Notes under the pieces: generated by a model
Databases searched by the model: none
Told to the model about the DNA's origin: nothing
What the model saw: the letters and a program-made list of their open reading frames with translations, nothing else
Shown: piece by piece, positions 35,709 through 44,748 of the stretch
Layout: the number at the start of each line of letters is the position of its first letter
Position numbering within the stretch: position 1 is the stretch's first letter
Made by a program: the position numbers and the translations under genes
DNA from: Paenibacillus oceani
GTDB lineage: Bacteria > Bacillota > Bacilli > Paenibacillales > NBRC-103111
NCBI RefSeq assembly: GCF_014705615.1
Contig: NZ_JACXJA010000008.1
Location: forward strand, 100,383 to 164,382
Length of the DNA: 64,000 nt
Direction of reading: 5' to 3'

Positions 35709-36860
35709 ATGACATTAGGCAAAGACGACAGGGATTATTGGATACATACTATGATACGTATTGCGGACCCCGTCTTGGGCGCGCTGGCTGAACGCCGGTT
35801 AAAGGCAACGATGCCGGTCGAAGGAAAGCTGGACGACCGTCCAAACTATGCTCATCTGGAAGCATTGGGCCGTCTGCTCGCAGGCATAGCTCCATGGCTG
35901 GAGACGGGGGCCGCGGACGGCGAGGAGGGGGAGCGGCGGAAACGAACGGCGGTGCTGGCCCGGGAAGCGATCGACGCCGGAACCGATCCATTGTCGACCG
36001 ATTATATGAATTTTTGCGATGGCTTCCAGCCAATCGTGGATGCGGCTTTTTTGGCCCATGCGATCTTGCGCGCTCCGACCGAGCTGTGGGACAAGCTGGA
36101 GGAACGTGTGAGGCGGAACACGGTGGCCGCGCTGAAAGCGACGCGTACGCGCAAGCCGTTCCATAACAATTGGGTGCTGTTTGCGGCGATCATCGAGACG
36201 GCGCTTTACCGGATGGGGGAGAGCGACTGGGACCCGATGCGCGTAGACTATGCGCTGAAGCAGCACGAACAATGGTATGTCGGTGACGGCACATACGGAG
36301 ACGGTCCAGAATACCACGCCGATTACTATAACAGTTTCGTCATCCAGCCGATGCTGCTCGATATTGTTGATAAGGCGGGGGAATGTTACAGCGAATGGCA
36401 AGGAATGGCCGAACGAATCCGAAGCCGGGCGCAGCGTTATGCAGCCGTCCAGGAAAGGCTGATATCCCCGGAAGGGACGTTCCCGCCTCTCGGCCGCTCA
36501 CTCGCCTATCGATTCGGAGCGTTCCAGACGCTGGCCCAAATGTCGCTCCGCCGCGAGCTTCCCGCGCCGCTGATCCCTGCGCAGGTCCGATGTGCGCTTA
36601 CGGCGGTTATCCGCCGGACGATCGAAGCGCCGGGGACGTTTGATCCGGGCGGCTGGCTGACGATCGGTTTTTGCGGACACCAGCCGGAGATCGGAGAGAC
36701 GTATATATCGACGGGCAGCCTGTATTTGTGCTCGGTCGTCTTTCTCCCGCTCGGCTTGCCGGTGGACGACCCATTCTGGTGCGGAGAGGCGGAGTGGACG
36801 TCGCGCCGGGCGTGGTCGGGCAACGCATTTGCCATCGATTCAGCGCTGAAGCGCAGCTGA
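35709..36860 (+). CDS. DUF2264-family protein
   Basis: This 383-residue protein has the DUF2264 pattern: DYWIHTMIRIADPVL, GRLLAGIAPWLE, STDYMNFCDGFQPIVDAAFLA, FHNNWVLFAAIIE and GDGTYGDGPEYHADYYNSFVI. The last motif's His/Tyr cluster resembles (alpha/alpha)-toroid polysaccharide lyases and hydrolases. These proteins occur in sugar-utilisation loci and may act on uronic-acid oligosaccharides. There is no signal peptide, so it is cytosolic. GGAGGAGG lies 7 bases before the start. It is convergent with an AraC gene across a repeat-filled spacer. Confidence 0.88.
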   Translation: MTLGKDDRDYWIHTMIRIADPVLGALAERRLKATMPVEGKLDDRPNYAHLEALGRLLAGIAPWLETGAADGEEGERRKRTAVLAREAIDAGTDPLSTDYMNFCDGFQPIVDAAFLAHAILRAPTELWDKLEERVRRNTVAALKATRTRKPFHNNWVLFAAIIETALYRMGESDWDPMRVDYALKQHEQWYVGDGTYGDGPEYHADYYNSFVIQPMLLDIVDKAGECYSEWQGMAERIRSRAQRYAAVQERLISPEGTFPPLGRSLAYRFGAFQTLAQMSLRRELPAPLIPAQVRCALTAVIRRTIEAPGTFDPGGWLTIGFCGHQPEIGETYISTGSLYLCSVVFLPLGLPVDDPFWCGEAEWTSRRAWSGNAFAIDSALKRS

Positions 36861-37018
36861 TGTTATGCCGGTGTATCCCTCGCTTCTGCAGACAGCCTTC
36901 GGGTTGCAGGAAAGTGTAAGTTTGCTCATGCGGTTTATCGGGCCGGCAAGTGAAGTGTCGCAAGTTGTTTATCGCGGCTGATCGGAGTTTGCCTGCTTCT
37001 AGTGTGAGTGAGGTAGGT

Positions 37019-37216
37019 AGCGAATAAGGGCGGTTTGCAGCTTTTATATGGTCCGAAACTCGCTTGGCTGGGGAAATAAGAGCGGTTTGCAGCTGCTAAA
37101 ATCGGCGATAAGGGTCCAGCCCGCGCCAACTGGCTGAATAAGGGGTACAAACCGCCTTTATTGGTTTCTTTTTTGCGAAAAGGCCGAATATAGAGGGTGC
37201 CGAAGACTCCTATTTG
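37019..37216 (+). repeat. Dispersed repeat A, copy 3
   Basis: It follows the family pattern: CGAATAAGGGCGGTTTGCAG, GGTCCGAAACTCGCTTGG, AAATAAGAGCGGTTTGCAGC, ACAAACCGCCTTTATTGG and GAGGGTGCCGAAGACTCCTAT-like end. Confidence 0.75.
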
Positions 37217-37296
37217 GTTTAGAGCCCAGGCGGACAAACAGTCGACGCGTGACCGGCACGCAAGCCGGAAACCGCCTGACAAAGAGCGTCCCATTT

Positions 37297-37420
37297 CCAA
37301 ACGAAAGGACCCCAACTTCCACGAGGCGTGGAGGTTGAGGTCCTTTTTTCTAGAGGAACATCGGTTCCACGCGGGCTCGCAAAATCGCAAACGACTTTGG
37401 ATTATGGAGACAGCCCCTTA
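37297..37420 (+). repeat. Dispersed repeat B, copy 2, with terminator-like hairpin
   Basis: It matches 17327-17440. The hairpin AAAGGACC.CAACTTCCAC / GTGGAGGTTG.GGTCCTTT is more complete here than in copy 1. The shared downstream tracts AAAATCGCAAAC and GGAGACAGCCCC follow. Confidence 0.75.
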
Positions 37421-37439
37421 AATGGAGCAAAACCCTGCT

Positions 37440-38285
37440 TCACTCCTGCCCGGAAACATACTGGGCCTTGTATTGGCCGGGCGTAATGCCGTGAACGCGT
37501 TTGAAGGCGCGTATGAAATAATTGGCTTCCATCCCGAGGGCGGACGCGATGTCCTGTACGCTCATATCGAGACTGAGCAGCTGCAGCGACTTCTCGAATC
37601 GGATATCGTCCAAATATTGGTGCATCGTCACGCCGTACGCTTGCTTGAACAGCCGGTTCAAATGCTGGACGGTATACCCGAGGCTTTGGGCGTATTCGGC
37701 CAGCAGGATCGGTTCCGCATAATGCTCGCGGATCATCCTGGCAGCCATTTTGATGGCGCCGGAGCTGCTTTTCGTCCGAGTAGACGCCTCGTGATGGAGG
37801 AGCGACTGCTTCAGCACTTCAAGCAACAGCTCGTAGAGCAGCGCAGAGACGTTCCACTCCTGCTCCGGGGGGTTATCCCGGACGAGCTGGAACAAGCTCT
37901 CGAACAATTTCCAGATCGACTCGGTCGATTGGAGCGGAATCGTTTCCATTAGCGGCAGATTCATCGTTTCCAGCAGATCGTTAACGGACGGCCCGGTGAT
38001 GGTGACGAAGCCGTGTTTCCAGACGGTGTCGGGAAGCGGGTAGTAAGTATGCGGCACCCGGGCGGGCAGGATGCACGCCTGATTGTCGGAGAGCGTCCAC
38101 AGCCTGCCGTCGTGCAGCGTCTCGAACTGACCGCTGCCCGTATGGTTGACGAATAGATGGAGAACTGGAAATCCTTCCAGCCGGATAATTTTTTTCTGCT
38201 GAATAAGACCCATATTGTAAAGGCGCAGGGGGATATTGCCCGAGGTCGCTTCGCTTGATATAAACTGGCGTCTCCGATTGCTCAT
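37440..38285 (-). CDS. AraC-family transcriptional regulator
   Basis: This 281-residue regulator has an N-terminal cupin-like domain (about 20-110, with ACILPARVPHTYYPL). The C-terminal AraC DNA-binding domain (about 178-278) reads ILLAEYAQSLGYTVQHLNRLFKQAYG and VQDIASALGMEANYFIRAFKRVHGITPGQYK. It is divergent from the Hyi-like isomerase and Gfo/Idh/MocA pair at 38513-40282, its likely target. An AAGGAA ribosome site precedes the ATG. Confidence 0.9.
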   Translation of the reverse strand: MSNRRRQFISSEATSGNIPLRLYNMGLIQQKKIIRLEGFPVLHLFVNHTGSGQFETLHDGRLWTLSDNQACILPARVPHTYYPLPDTVWKHGFVTITGPSVNDLLETMNLPLMETIPLQSTESIWKLFESLFQLVRDNPPEQEWNVSALLYELLLEVLKQSLLHHEASTRTKSSSGAIKMAARMIREHYAEPILLAEYAQSLGYTVQHLNRLFKQAYGVTMHQYLDDIRFEKSLQLLSLDMSVQDIASALGMEANYFIRAFKRVHGITPGQYKAQYVSGQE

Positions 38286-38341
38286 CGATCATTTCCTTCG
38301 CTTTTTATTCAAAAAGTGCTATTGATCTTCAAAAAAGCAGA

Positions 38342-38371
38342 TTGTTTTCATTTTCTTTGCGATGGTAATAT
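38342..38371 (+). promoter_or_regulatory. Possible promoter of isomerase/dehydrogenase pair
   Basis: TTGTTT at 38342-38347, an 18-base spacer and TAATAT at 38366-38371. Downstream, CCGTGG/CCACGG (about 38467-38488) forms a hairpin directly before the ribosome site. Confidence 0.4.
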
Positions 38372-38512
38372 AAACGTGTACATATAAGGGATGCCTATCA
38401 GATCCGCAGATGCGGGATACCGCAATCATAACGAACGTTATTTCATTTGTCTAGTAATCCGGCACCGTGGTGAAGGCAGAAGCCCACGGCACAGCGAAGG
38501 AGGAGAGGCTAG

Positions 38513-39283
38513 TTGAAGTACGCATTAAGTGCAGGCGCTTACAAAGGAAAAAATGTAATTGAATTACTGGAAAAGGTGGCGGAGCACGGTTTTCACGGTC
38601 TGGAATATTTGAACTGGAAATCGGTGGCGGATGTCCGTGAGCTGGTGAAGGCGCAGGATCGGTTAGGAGTCGGAATCAGCGCGGTATGCACCACCTTCTT
38701 CAATCTGGTTGACGGCGCGGCGAGGGAGCAGTATCTGGACGGACTTCGGCAAACGCTGGCGTTCTGCAAGGAGGCCGGTACGGCGAGCATCATAACGCAG
38801 ACGGGGCAAGAGATACCGGGAATTTCCAGAGAGAAGCAAACACACGATATGGTGGAGACGTTGAAGATCTGTGCCTCCATGTGTGAAGCGGCCGGTGTCG
38901 TGCTGGAGCTGGAGCCTTTAAACGGGCTTATCAACCACCCCGGGCATTTCCTGCAAGCTTCGGATGAATCCGCCGAAGTGATCGACCGGGTCGGCAGTCC
39001 GTTCATCAAGCTGGTGTTTGACGTGTATCACCAGCAAATTACCGAAGGCAACGTCATCCGCAACGCCGTCGCTTATATCGATCGGATCAATCATTTTCAT
39101 ATCGCGGACAATCCGGGGAGGAAGCAGCCGGGAACGGGTGAGCTGAATTATCTGAATATTTTGAAATCCATCAAGGATACCGGATTTGACGGTTTTGTCG
39201 GTCTGGAGTGTGGATATACGATCGATACGGATGAAGCGCTGCATCAGTTCAAGCGGGATATTCTCCGGAATGTGGAATCGTGA
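38513..39283 (+). CDS. Hydroxypyruvate isomerase-like TIM-barrel protein
   Basis: This is a 256-residue member of the Hyi branch of the sugar phosphate isomerase/epimerase superfamily. The metal and substrate motifs are VVLELEPLNG (about 126-135), LVFDVYHQQITEGN (about 165-178) and INHFHIADNPGRKQPGTGELNY (about 194-215), closely matching hydroxypyruvate isomerase and 2-oxo-tetronate isomerase. These convert ketose-aldose pairs such as hydroxypyruvate and tartronate semialdehyde. The start is TTG, supported by AAGGAGGAG. The next gene starts 24 bases downstream and is co-transcribed. Confidence 0.88.
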   Translation: MKYALSAGAYKGKNVIELLEKVAEHGFHGLEYLNWKSVADVRELVKAQDRLGVGISAVCTTFFNLVDGAAREQYLDGLRQTLAFCKEAGTASIITQTGQEIPGISREKQTHDMVETLKICASMCEAAGVVLELEPLNGLINHPGHFLQASDESAEVIDRVGSPFIKLVFDVYHQQITEGNVIRNAVAYIDRINHFHIADNPGRKQPGTGELNYLNILKSIKDTGFDGFVGLECGYTIDTDEALHQFKRDILRNVES

Positions 39284-39307
39284 GATAACGGGAAAGGGTG
39301 ATACGTA

Positions 39308-40282
39308 ATGACGCTTAAGGTCGGCTTTATCGGAACGGGAGGAGTCGCCAAGGGACATATCACGAACCTGGCTGCCATTGAAGGGGTTACGATTTCCGCA
39401 TTTTGCGATTTGCAGCTGGAGCGCGCCGCTACGGCGGCTAAAGATTGGAAGGATGCGAAAGCTTATTCCAGCATTACCGAGATGCTGGACGACCGGAAGC
39501 TGGATGCCGCCTTTGTATGTGTGCCTCCTATGGCGCATGGCGAGGCCGAGCGGGCGTTGATCGAACGCAGCATTCCCTTTCTGGTGGAGAAGCCGCTTGG
39601 CGTGAACAACGAACTGCCGCGCCAACTGGCGGAGCAGATTGCCGGGAAAGGGCTGATCACGTCCGTGGGCTACCAGTGGCGATATATCCAGTCGCTCGAC
39701 GAGGCGAAGAGCTTTCTGGAGTCCGGCTGCATCGGGATGGCGCTTGGTTATTGGCTCGGCAGTATGCCGAAAGTCCCGTGGTGGCGGGTGCAGCATTTAT
39801 CCGGGGGGCAGTTTGTCGAGCAGACGACGCATATCACGGATCTGCTGAGATATTTGTGCGGCGAAGTGGTGGAAGTGTATGCGGCGTACGGGCATCGGAT
39901 TCTCCATGAGCTGGAGGAAGGCGCTAACGTGGCGGATGTAGGAACGGTGACGATGAAGCTGGCGAACGGGAGCGTAGCGACCATCTCCAATTCGTGCATG
40001 CTGCCGGCCGGACATAAGACGGGACTGAACGTATACACCGGGCAGGGCGTCGTCGAGGTGCAGAGCAATGGAAGCCGGATCGTAAGAAACAAGGAGGAGG
40101 CTGCGGCACCTTTCGCGCTCACGCCAAATCCCCGGGTATTCGAAGATATCGCCTTTCTTGATGCTGTACGCACGGGAGATCCGTCGCCGATCAAGTCGTC
40201 GTATGCGGATTCCCTGAAAACACACGAAGTTACGGTTGCGGCGAATCTGTCGGCTGCGACGGGAAAGCCGGTCAAGCTGTAG
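39308..40282 (+). CDS. Gfo/Idh/MocA-family oxidoreductase
   Basis: This is a 324-residue NAD(P)-dependent sugar or inositol dehydrogenase. The Rossmann motif VGFIGTGGVAKGH is at residues 5-17 and the family motif VEKPLGV at about 95-101. QWRYIQSLDEAK and GGQFVEQTTHITDLLRY (about 160-180) supply the substrate-side His and Lys region. Together with the preceding isomerase it would oxidise and isomerise a polyol or sugar. It ends 36 bases before a strong terminator. Confidence 0.92.
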   Translation: MTLKVGFIGTGGVAKGHITNLAAIEGVTISAFCDLQLERAATAAKDWKDAKAYSSITEMLDDRKLDAAFVCVPPMAHGEAERALIERSIPFLVEKPLGVNNELPRQLAEQIAGKGLITSVGYQWRYIQSLDEAKSFLESGCIGMALGYWLGSMPKVPWWRVQHLSGGQFVEQTTHITDLLRYLCGEVVEVYAAYGHRILHELEEGANVADVGTVTMKLANGSVATISNSCMLPAGHKTGLNVYTGQGVVEVQSNGSRIVRNKEEAAAPFALTPNPRVFEDIAFLDAVRTGDPSPIKSSYADSLKTHEVTVAANLSAATGKPVKL

Positions 40283-40317
40283 AAAGTTGCTTTAAAGCGT
40301 TGTTATATCATGTGCGG

Positions 40318-40351
40318 GCACTGCTTCTTATCCATGAAGCAGTGCTTTTTT
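40318..40351 (+). terminator. Rho-independent terminator
   Basis: GCACTGCTTC pairs with GAAGCAGTGC around an 8-base loop, followed by a T run. Confidence 0.9.
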
Positions 40352-40449
40352 AATTATTCAAGAAATATAACCTTTCGGGACACTTATTTTCCATCCTCTC
40401 CCAACGCGTGCGAGAGGAATACCGACAAAGTTTGTCGAAATGAATAGTT

Positions 40450-43400
40450 ATGATGACTACCAGAAAAATTTGGATCATAACTACGATTTTTTTAGCCGTA
40501 CTGACCGGGTTTCGTTATTGGTGGCTGGAATCCCATTCGGCCGATTCCTATCCGGTTGCCGCCGGCGGCGTCCTGGACCTGCGGGGCTGGGAGCCGCTGA
40601 CCGAGCATTCCCTTCCGCTTAACGGCGAATGGATGTTTTATCCGGATACGTTGCTGTACAAGGAGGGGGCGGTTCCGGCGGCCGATCGTTCTGATCCTGC
40701 GGGGCTGCCGATCCAAGTACCCGGCAGCTGGAGCTTCGACGACCGGCCGAAGGGCAGCGAGAAGTACGGATATGGCTCTTACCGGTTGCGGATCTTGGTC
40801 GATCCGGGCAAGGGCAGCTATTACGGTATCCATGTAACGAGCATAAAAAGCTCATCGGAAGTCTACGTAAACGGGCAATCGATCGGTCGTTCCGGCCAGC
40901 CGGCCGACAGCCAAGCAGGCTATAAGCCGCTGGACGTTCCGTACACTTCAAAATTTTCAGTGGGCGAAGGAATTGACGAGATTGACCTCGTTATTCAAGC
41001 CGCCAATTTCGACAACCGCCTCAACGGCGGGATTTTCCGCTCGATCAAGTTTGGTCTGGAGACCACGTTGAGCAGGGATACCGGCTTGTCCAGAGATATG
41101 GTCTGGGTCGCTTGTGTCGCATATGCGATTCATGTGCTGTACGGCTTCGTCTTGTACCTCGTCGGAGGCAAAGACCGCCGTCTGATCTATTACTCCCTCA
41201 TGATCGTATGCATCATTATGGCAACTTTGCTGGACGGGGAAAGGTTACTATACGCGTGGATTCCGTTCCCTTTCGTATGGAGTCTGAAGAGCATCTATCT
41301 CGTTATGATCAGCGGCGGATTTTTTCTATACCAGCTCGTTAAAGAAAAGGTTCCGTTTGTTCATCGAAGCGTATCGCGGATCTATGAGCTGCTATGCGGC
41401 GTTGCGTTTATATCCGTGCTGGTCCTGCCGTTATCTACTGTACTGTCTTTACAAGAAGTCTACCTGATACTGATGTTCATTCCCTGTCTGATGACGCCGG
41501 TGCTGCTGTTCCGGTCGGCTGTCCGGATCGACATGGACAATATCTTCTTGCTGCTGGCTGCAACCGCTGCGATCAACAGCCTGATCTGGCTTGTTGTTAT
41601 GCATATTGCCGGAATCGAGCTGATCTCTTATCCGTTCGATCTGATCATCGCCATGATTTCCTTTTCCGCTTACTGGTTCAGACGTTATATCCGGATGTCC
41701 GAGGAATCCAGGGAGCTGACGAGCAAGCTGCAGCAGGCCAGCAAGCAGAAGGACGAGTTTCTGTCCACCGTCGCCCACGAACTGCGCAATCCGCTGCACG
41801 GCCTCATCAACATCTCCCAATCGGTAGCGGCGAGGGAACAGTCCAAGCTCGGAATCGACAGCGTAAGCGATCTGCAGATGCTCGTCAAGGTGGGCAGGCG
41901 GATGTCGTATCTGCTTAACGACCTGCTGGATATGGCCCGGCTGAGAGACAACCGGATTCACCTGCAGCTGGCGGATCTGTCCGTGCACAGCGTCGCTTCG
42001 GGCGTTATGGATATGCTGCGGTTTATGACGGAAGGCAAGCCTCTCCGGTTGGTCAACCGCATTCCGGCCGAGTTCCCGCTCGTTCATGCCGATGAGAACA
42101 GACTGAACCAGATATTGTTCAATCTGCTGCATAATGCAGTGAAGTATTCGAACGCAGGCGAGGTGTCCGTGCAAGCCGAGGCGGACGGCGGATGGGCGGT
42201 CGTCTCCGTCTCCGATACGGGGCTGGGCATGGATGAGGAGCTGCTGAGCCGGGTATTCGAGCCGTACGAGCAGGTATCCCCGGATAAAGGTTCCCGCAGC
42301 GGCGGCTTCGGGTTGGGGTTGAACATATGCAAGCAACTGGTCGAGATGCACGGCGGCACGTTAACGGTCCGCTCGAAGCTGCACGAAGGCTCCGTATTCA
42401 CCTTCCGGCTGAAGCTGGCGGCGGACAGGGAGGAAATGGACTCCGCGGTCCAGCAAACGGCATCGGCCGATTCCGCATACGGAGGCAGCAGGGGGAGCAG
42501 CCAAGAGACCGCTCCGACTAACGGACCGGCGCGCAGCCCGGCTCCGGAACGGCTCCGCTTGCTCACGGTTGATGACGATCCGGTTAATCTGAATGTGCTG
42601 AAGGCGATATTTGCCGAGGAGCCGTACGAGCTATTCACGGCGATCGGGGGGAAGGAAGCGCTGCGCTTGCTGGAAACCGGCGTATGGGATTTGATCATCT
42701 CCGACGTCATGATGCCGATCATGTCCGGTTACGAGCTGACGGAGCGGGTCCGCGAACGTTATTCCGTCGAGGAGCTTCCGATTCTGCTGCTTACGGCGAG
42801 CAGTCAGGATCAGGATATCGAAGCCGGATTTCGCGCCGGCGCCAACGATTATGTCACCAAGCCGGTGAACGCGATCGAGTTGAAGGCCCGCATACGGTCG
42901 CTGACGAATCTGAGAAAATCGGTGGGCGAACGGCTGCGGATGGAAGCGGCCTTGCTGCAAGCCCAGATCAAGCCGCATTTCCTCATCAATACGTTTAATG
43001 CGGTAACCGCGCTGAGCCGGATCGACAAAGACCGGATGGACGATCTGGTGGAGGAGCTGACTACGTATATCAAGTACGGGATCGATTTTCAAAACTCTGA
43101 CGGGGCGGTGCCGCTGGACCATGAGCTGAAGCTCGTGCGTTCGTATTTGAACATTCAGCAGGAGAGGTTCGAAGAAAGGCTGCGGGTAGCCTGGGAGATC
43201 GACGATCACGTGACCGTGTTTCTGCCGCCGCTTACGATCCAGCCGCTTGTGGAAAATGCGGTAACGCACGGTATACTGAAACGACGCTCGGGTGGAGAAG
43301 TCCGCATACGGATCAGCGATCTCGGACCGATTGTCGAAATATGCGTTTCCGATAACGGAACGGGGATCGATGAAGATATGATCAAGCAGTTATTGAACCG

Positions 43401-43560
43401 GAACAAAAACAAACGTTCGGGAATCGGCCTATTGAATACGGATCGGCGGTTGAAGCAGTTTACCGGTCATGGGCTGAGAATAGAAAGCAGGACCGGTGCA
43501 GGGACTTCCGTCTCGTTTACAGTTGCCAAAACCGAACAGCGGCTTCTCGGCTCCGATTAA
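40450..43560 (+). CDS. Hybrid sensor histidine kinase with two kinase modules (7TMR-DISM, HisKA, REC, LytS-like)
   Basis: This is a 1036-residue membrane sensor. In order: a membrane segment (about 8-22); an extracellular jelly-roll region (about 60-190) of 7TMR-DISM type; seven membrane helices (about 215-420); a HisKA dimerisation domain with the phospho-His in STVAHELRNPL (about 442); a HATPase domain (GLGLNICKQLV near 620); a receiver domain (Asp about 751 in LIISDVMMP); and then a second, different kinase of the LytS/YehU type. In that last module the His is in QIKPHFLINTFNAV (about 841), with NDNG-like VSDNGTGI and GIGLLNT motifs. Two ATPase sites surround one receiver. The ATG at 40450 lacks a strong ribosome site. 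No partner response regulator is adjacent. Confidence 0.9.
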   Translation: MMTTRKIWIITTIFLAVLTGFRYWWLESHSADSYPVAAGGVLDLRGWEPLTEHSLPLNGEWMFYPDTLLYKEGAVPAADRSDPAGLPIQVPGSWSFDDRPKGSEKYGYGSYRLRILVDPGKGSYYGIHVTSIKSSSEVYVNGQSIGRSGQPADSQAGYKPLDVPYTSKFSVGEGIDEIDLVIQAANFDNRLNGGIFRSIKFGLETTLSRDTGLSRDMVWVACVAYAIHVLYGFVLYLVGGKDRRLIYYSLMIVCIIMATLLDGERLLYAWIPFPFVWSLKSIYLVMISGGFFLYQLVKEKVPFVHRSVSRIYELLCGVAFISVLVLPLSTVLSLQEVYLILMFIPCLMTPVLLFRSAVRIDMDNIFLLLAATAAINSLIWLVVMHIAGIELISYPFDLIIAMISFSAYWFRRYIRMSEESRELTSKLQQASKQKDEFLSTVAHELRNPLHGLINISQSVAAREQSKLGIDSVSDLQMLVKVGRRMSYLLNDLLDMARLRDNRIHLQLADLSVHSVASGVMDMLRFMTEGKPLRLVNRIPAEFPLVHADENRLNQILFNLLHNAVKYSNAGEVSVQAEADGGWAVVSVSDTGLGMDEELLSRVFEPYEQVSPDKGSRSGGFGLGLNICKQLVEMHGGTLTVRSKLHEGSVFTFRLKLAADREEMDSAVQQTASADSAYGGSRGSSQETAPTNGPARSPAPERLRLLTVDDDPVNLNVLKAIFAEEPYELFTAIGGKEALRLLETGVWDLIISDVMMPIMSGYELTERVRERYSVEELPILLLTASSQDQDIEAGFRAGANDYVTKPVNAIELKARIRSLTNLRKSVGERLRMEAALLQAQIKPHFLINTFNAVTALSRIDKDRMDDLVEELTTYIKYGIDFQNSDGAVPLDHELKLVRSYLNIQQERFEERLRVAWEIDDHVTVFLPPLTIQPLVENAVTHGILKRRSGGEVRIRISDLGPIVEICVSDNGTGIDEDMIKQLLNRNKNKRSGIGLLNTDRRLKQFTGHGLRIESRTGAGTSVSFTVAKTEQRLLGSD

Positions 43561-43577
43561 AGAAATATCTCCTAATT

Positions 43578-43623
43578 AAAGATCGCCTGTTTTTGATCGA
43601 TCGGTCGAAAACAGACGATCTTT
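43578..43623. terminator. Bidirectional terminator
   Basis: AAAGATCG-CTGTTTT pairs with AAAACAG-CGATCTTT, flanked by A and T runs, between the convergent kinase and AraC genes. Confidence 0.85.
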
Positions 43624-43649
43624 CTTTCGTTTCCGGTGGCAGGAGGAGC

Positions 43650-44591
43650 TTATTTTTGAGGTTCCGGTCCGTAGTTTCTGCGGCAGGAGGCCCGGTATTG
43701 ATTCGGCGTCATCCCGGTGCTTTGCCGGAAGATCCGGTTCAAGTAACCGTGGCTGTTCAGCCCGACCCGCTCGCCGATCTCGGCGATTGTCAGCTCCGTA
43801 TTTTCCAGCAGCGATTTGGCTTGATTGATCTGGATGCCGCGCATATATTGAAGCGGCGTTTTGCCGGTATGTTTCTTGAGGCAGCGGGACAAATAATCGA
43901 AATGATAATGAAGCGATTCCTCCAGATGCTGGTAGTGCAGAGGGACGTTGGCGTGCTGCTGCAAATACTCGATGACCTTCTCGGATAAATAAGCGGACCG
44001 GGAGCGTCCGCGGACTTGTGCCACGGACTGGATTTTGACCAGCAGCTCCGACACTAAAGCATGAAGCGGCAGCGCATTCGATACGGAAAACGAATGGAAC
44101 ATCAAATACATCCGTTCCAGCAAAGGCACGATCGAGGCAGGGTCGATATAAGTCATTTTCGGCAAGTACATCGATTGATCGAACGGACGTTCGTCGTTGT
44201 CTTCGTTTCGCTGAAGCGGGTAAGACCAAGGAATTTGCTCGCGGTCCAGCGACCGGATCGCTCTCGGATGGGACAGATGGACCCAGATCAGCTCCGTATG
44301 CTCGGGAGAGGGGTGATGCCCCCAGTGGGTTTTGCCCGGTTCCAGTACGAGGATGTCGCCCTCCTTCATATTGTAAGCGATATCATCTTCCGTAATGTAA
44401 AAGGAACCCGATTGGACGAACACGATATTGTACGCCTCGAAGCATCTTCTGAAATGTTGATAGCCTTTGCCGGTGACCGATCTTCCGACCGTAATGACTT
44501 GCGGGAGCGGCGGGATTTTCAACTCCAGGCATAACACGGCCCCATCTTCCTTCCGTCGCCAGATTGGCTGTACGCCGACTATGCTTCCCAT
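43650..44591 (-). CDS. AraC-family transcriptional regulator
   Basis: This 313-residue regulator has an N-terminal cupin-like domain (about 40-120, with EGDILVLEPGKTHWGHH). The C-terminal AraC domain (about 205-305) reads VPLHYQHLEESLHYHFDYLSRCLKKHTG and IAEIGERVGLNSHGYLNRIFRQSTGMTPNQYR. It is divergent from the fucosidase/binding-protein/dehydrogenase cluster at 44749-48678, which it probably controls. The start codon lacks a clear ribosome site, so the N-terminus may be a few residues shorter. Confidence 0.9.
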   Translation of the reverse strand: MGSIVGVQPIWRRKEDGAVLCLELKIPPLPQVITVGRSVTGKGYQHFRRCFEAYNIVFVQSGSFYITEDDIAYNMKEGDILVLEPGKTHWGHHPSPEHTELIWVHLSHPRAIRSLDREQIPWSYPLQRNEDNDERPFDQSMYLPKMTYIDPASIVPLLERMYLMFHSFSVSNALPLHALVSELLVKIQSVAQVRGRSRSAYLSEKVIEYLQQHANVPLHYQHLEESLHYHFDYLSRCLKKHTGKTPLQYMRGIQINQAKSLLENTELTIAEIGERVGLNSHGYLNRIFRQSTGMTPNQYRASCRRNYGPEPQK

Positions 44592-44699
44592 CTTATCATA
44601 TCCCGGGCGTTACCGTAATCCGAAACAAATAGTCGGGATCGTCCAATTATTGTTCGTGATCCAATCTACAAAACAAACGCCAGATTTTATACATTAGTA

Positions 44700-44714
44700 A
44701 TGAAAGCGCCTTCG
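44700..44714 (+). promoter_or_regulatory. cre-like operator upstream of fucosidase gene
   Basis: ATGAAAGCGCCTTCG fits the first half of the CcpA/LacI-family operator (TGnAAnCGn...C) with one or two mismatches in the second half. It lies 35 bases before the start codon. A related site occurs at 46061. Confidence 0.45.
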
Positions 44715-44748
44715 AATAAATCCAACGATCCAGGAAGGAAAAAAACTT

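Larger units (their letters stand above)
36861..37439. other. 580-base intergenic repeat region
   Basis: No coding sequence is seen. It holds dispersed repeat A copy 3 (37019-37216) and dispersed repeat B copy 2 (37297-37420) between two convergent genes. Confidence 0.75.

Noticed and set aside
40440..40622. 60-codon frame overlapping the start of the hybrid kinase
   Set aside because: No ribosome site and overlaps a gene with clear domains in another frame.
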